Positions 62,128 to 64,000 of a stretch of DNA of 64,000 nt are shown here, piece by piece. Below the pieces are notes generated by a model. The model was not told the DNA's origin. It saw only the letters and a list, made by a program, of their open reading frames with translations, and searched no databases. Position 1 is the stretch's first letter. Each line of letters begins with the position of its first letter. Position numbers and translations under genes: made by a program. This stretch comes from Solibacillus ferritrahens (lineage in GTDB: Bacteria > Bacillota > Bacilli > Bacillales_A > Planococcaceae), in the NCBI RefSeq assembly GCF_037027585.1, contig NZ_JAXCLE010000015.1:29581-93580 (forward strand), in the 5' to 3' direction.

Positions 62128-62133
62128 AGAAAA

Positions 62134-62170
62134 GGCAGGCGCTCATAACTGAGTGTCTGCCGATTTTTTT
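62134..62170. terminator. Terminator of the tail module
   Basis: GGCAGGCGCTCA pairs with TGAGTGTCTGCC (two wobbles) around TAAC, followed by GATTTTTTT. On the minus strand a CTTTTCTTT tail follows, so it can stop transcripts from both sides. Confidence 0.9.
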
Positions 62171-63369
62171 ATGTCTAATGTAGCCTAACGGAAATTGCTC
62201 CGATGGGAAGTAACCGGATATAGCGAAAAATCGGCGCATTATATAGAAGAAACTCAAACGGAGCATGTCCGAAAACTTCCACTTTTCGAGTGTTTCTAAC
62301 GCTACATATGGCGACAGAATGAGCGATTTTAACTCCGCATTAATCGGCAAATGCACGTTAGTAGACGTAAGTATTATCGGCTAGAACGTCTGAATGCGCG
62401 TGCTATCCAAACGCTTTGAACAATCGGAAGTATTACCGCATTGATAATACAGCGTTATAAGGCGCATATAATAGTAGGAACGCCGTTTAACAGGCGGAAT
62501 AGTATGTAATGTACGGTAATGGAATAACGGGTAATGTACGTAATACAGGGGCAACCGAGGAGGATTAGACGAGGGCTTGGCGAACTCACGGGGTATAATA
62601 TACGTATATAGCGGATGTATAAAAGTGGCGTATTTTATGCAGAGGAAACAAATCGAACTGTTTCAGTTACTTAACGTAAGTATGCGATAACATTACGTTT
62701 GCAAGAAATGTATAGAATATTGCATACGGATAATTAAGCGGAAGTTGAAGAACGTTGATATGACGCTACTTTAGTTTAAATCGAGTTTACATAATGTAGC
62801 TTATAGGAAGCTGTAAACGTATTTTTATACAGTTCTTAATCATCGTTATATATCGAATGTATGTACGCTTTTATGTAAATTTGCCGATAGTCTCGCGCCC
62901 CAAGCGCCTTTCCACAAACGCGCGCATCTGCCAAACGCTTTTTCTAAGCAACTTTTTTTCATCGGGGGGTTATAGCCGATAATATGCGTTAACTTTACGT
63001 CATTGTTGTTTACCCAAGACGCTACATATTCCGCAGCAAGTATCCGCTATAAAAATTTCCGCTACAATTTTTTTATACTCGATAGGTGCAGTTTACGTAG
63101 TAAAACCGCTGTCAAATCGTATTGAGAGCGTTCGAAAATCGGAAAGCCGGATAGTTGGTCGATTGGATTCGTTAAAATACGTCGATTTTGCGTTAATATA
63201 GATAGAGGGAAATCACATGATTTATTTGCGTCGGAAATGCGTTGAAAGTCAGTAGTACCAAGGGTTTTCGGTGAAATTTATCTTGCAAATATTTAGCGGT
63301 GATGGTATCGTAAAAATCACTTAAGGAGAACGCGATCAGTCGACGTCGCAGAAAAGGAGAATAGCGCTA
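62171..63369. other. Non-coding block C of the element
   Basis: About 1.2 kb with no plausible gene, the longest such stretch in the window, at the place where XkdS/XkdT would be expected. Hairpins include 62430-62450 (GTATTA/TAATAC), 62481-62496 (CGCC/GGCG), and a two-tier stem at 62785-62818 (GTTTAC/GTAAAC outside, AGCTT/AAGCT inside). AGAATGAGCGATTTTAACT near 62325 resembles block B at 51250 and the right end at 63772. A structured RNA, an origin or remains of lost genes are possible. Confidence 0.5.
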
Positions 63370-63630
63370 ATGAATAAGTTTATTTACAGTGGTTCCTACG
63401 TTTCTAATATGAGCGGATACGCACCATCGACAATACGTAATAAAACACCGGAACTTATTAAATTATATCCTCTATTTGCGATTAAAGTCGACGCAAACAA
63501 ATGGCGTTATGATGAGCGGGCTTGTGCGGTATTTATTATTATTAAAAATGAAGTATTCCCAAGTGAGTATAATAGCGTAGAACAGTTCGCTATCACTGCT
63601 GTCTATCATTCACAAATTTCGGATAAATAG
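63370..63630 (+). CDS. Small protein at the right end of the element
   Basis: 86-residue protein with a good ribosome-binding site (AAAAGGAG, ten bases before ATG at 63370). The sequence (SGYAPSTIRNKTPELIKLYPLFAIKVDANKWRYDERACAVF) has no recognised motif. It is the only gene between block C and the right attachment repeat and reads towards that end. It could be a late or boundary gene such as a recombination helper, but there is no positive sign. Confidence 0.55.
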   Translation: MNKFIYSGSYVSNMSGYAPSTIRNKTPELIKLYPLFAIKVDANKWRYDERACAVFIIIKNEVFPSEYNSVEQFAITAVYHSQISDK

Positions 63631-63705
63631 TTCTTGCTATAACCGTCACATCAATGTAATATAGACGATAAATATAAGTCGTTAATAACTGCGAAGGCTG
63701 CCGTC

Positions 63706-63740
63706 AGAATGACCGCTAAACTTTCGTTGTATAATCGTTA
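63706..63740 (+). repeat. Right arm-type repeat, partner of 47319-47355
   Basis: AGAATGACCGCTAAACTT at 63706-63723 is the left-end motif with one base changed; TATAATCGTTA at 63730-63740 is the reverse complement of the left TAACGATTATA. A third related motif, AGAATGAGCGTTTT, lies at 63772-63785. Confidence 0.6.
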
Positions 63741-63793
63741 ATTATAATAAGTAAAACCGCTACAAGCTACGTAGAATGAGCGTTTTATCGACG

Positions 63794-63892
63794 TTCGGCT
63801 ATACGGTGCACCATATGAAGTCAAAACCGACAAATTCGGAATTCATTGCCATGATTGCGGACAAGATTCGTATTGAAATGGTAGCTTCATAA
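63794..63892 (+). repeat. Right attachment repeat (attR side), 99 bp copy of the spo0A 3' end
   Basis: Exact copy of 47181-47279: the last 32 codons and stop of spo0A without the rest of the gene. It has no start and no ribosome-binding site and is not a functional gene. It marks the right boundary of the element. Confidence 0.95.
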
Positions 63893-63908
63893 TTTAATAT
63901 ATTATTTA

Positions 63909-63970
63909 AACACGTTCATTTTCAGCTCGAATGATTATGGGGGTGTTTTTTTTTTTTTTTTTTGATTTAA
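63909..63970 (+). terminator. Displaced original spo0A terminator
   Basis: AAACAC and TTCATT pair with AATGAT and GTGTTT, with an unpaired G run, and are followed by 18 T. In an uninterrupted chromosome this would lie 17 bases after the spo0A stop. The last 30 bases of the window show nothing else. Confidence 0.6.
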
Positions 63971-64000
63971 GTTTAATATGTGTGGGGAGGGGGAATAGAT

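Larger units (their letters stand above)
47280..63892 (+). mobile_element. Integrated phage-satellite-like element in the 3' end of spo0A
   Basis: The 16.6-kb segment between the two 99-bp repeats carries a tyrosine recombinase at its left end, a CI-like repressor with divergent early promoter, a candidate replication initiator, an HNH nuclease, many small unknown genes and a short tail module. Bases on its right, after the second repeat, look like the original downstream flank of spo0A. Compared with the host, its genes use more CpG-containing codons (cga, tcg, acg). No terminase, portal, capsid, tail tube, sheath, holin or endolysin was recognised, so it cannot make a complete virion by itself as far as I can see. 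Confidence 0.92.

Noticed and set aside
63330..63362. Nine-codon arginine-rich leader with an ATC start before the right-end gene
   Set aside because: It has AAGGAG before it, but an ATC start is rare and the spacing to the next ribosome-binding site suggests chance.
49599..63630. Complete prophage
   Set aside because: No terminase, portal, capsid, tube, sheath, holin or endolysin gene is present and the size is under 17 kb.
63794..63892. Truncated spo0A pseudogene
   Set aside because: It is the exact right-hand attachment copy of the 3' end and is better explained by integration than by gene duplication and decay.
1..64000. CRISPR array, IS element, rRNA or tRNA genes
   Set aside because: No regularly spaced repeats with unique spacers, no transposase with terminal repeats, and no rRNA or tRNA consensus segments were seen on either strand.

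Overview
The window is a Gram-positive, endospore-forming chromosome of the Bacillales. The gene order yqhQ-yqhR-aroQ-yqhT-efp ... spoIIIA ... accB-accC ... Asp23 ... nusB-folD-xseA-xseB-ispA-dxs-yqxC-ahrC-recN-spoIVB-spo0A is the classic Bacillus-type spo0A neighbourhood. The AT-rich composition, the kynurenine operon and several insertions into this order suggest the Planococcaceae/Caryophanaceae side (Solibacillus/Lysinibacillus-like). That genus guess is inference from protein style, not from a search.

Bases 1-12.9 kb: a 5'-truncated membrane protein; a kynurenine-pathway operon (kynU, kynA, a neurotransmitter:sodium symporter-family transporter, kynB); a soluble-type chemotaxis receptor with its own membrane domain; an alpha/beta hydrolase; a small anchored surface protein; a CPBP protease; and a heterodimeric ABC exporter pair. 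Bases 12.9-24.1 kb: yqhQ, yqhR, aroQ, yqhT, efp, a nitronate monooxygenase, a shortened spoIIIA operon that starts at spoIIIAC (no spoIIIAA or AB here, and a 44-residue AF), accB-accC and a purine permease. Bases 24.3-33.9 kb: secreted cell-wall enzymes (polysaccharide deacetylase, M23 peptidase), a VanW lipoprotein, MscS, an Asp23 protein and glpD-glpF-glpK. Bases 34-47.3 kb: the conserved nusB-to-spo0A block with an added BcsB-like membrane protein.

Bases 47,280-63,892 are a mobile element of about 16.6 kb integrated in the 3' end of spo0A. The last 32 codons plus stop of spo0A (99 bp) are repeated without a mismatch at the far end, 47,181-47,279 and 63,794-63,892. A tyrosine recombinase sits next to the left copy, and matching short motifs lie just inside both ends. 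The element has a CI-like repressor facing a divergent promoter that overlaps a 20-bp palindrome, a candidate replication initiator, an HNH nuclease, a run of small unknown genes, and a tail module (tape measure, XkdQ-like hub, XkdR-like protein). No capsid, portal, terminase, tail tube, sheath or lysis gene is visible. About 2.8 kb of it, in three blocks, is non-coding but full of hairpins. The most economical reading is a phage satellite, or a much reduced prophage, that brings part of a tail and a spo0A repair segment. It is the most unusual thing in the window.

The right-hand 108 bases are the original chromosome downstream of spo0A, including what looks like the displaced spo0A terminator. 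No tRNA, rRNA, CRISPR array or IS transposase was found. Starts were chosen by ribosome-binding site and family alignment from memory; no database search was possible.
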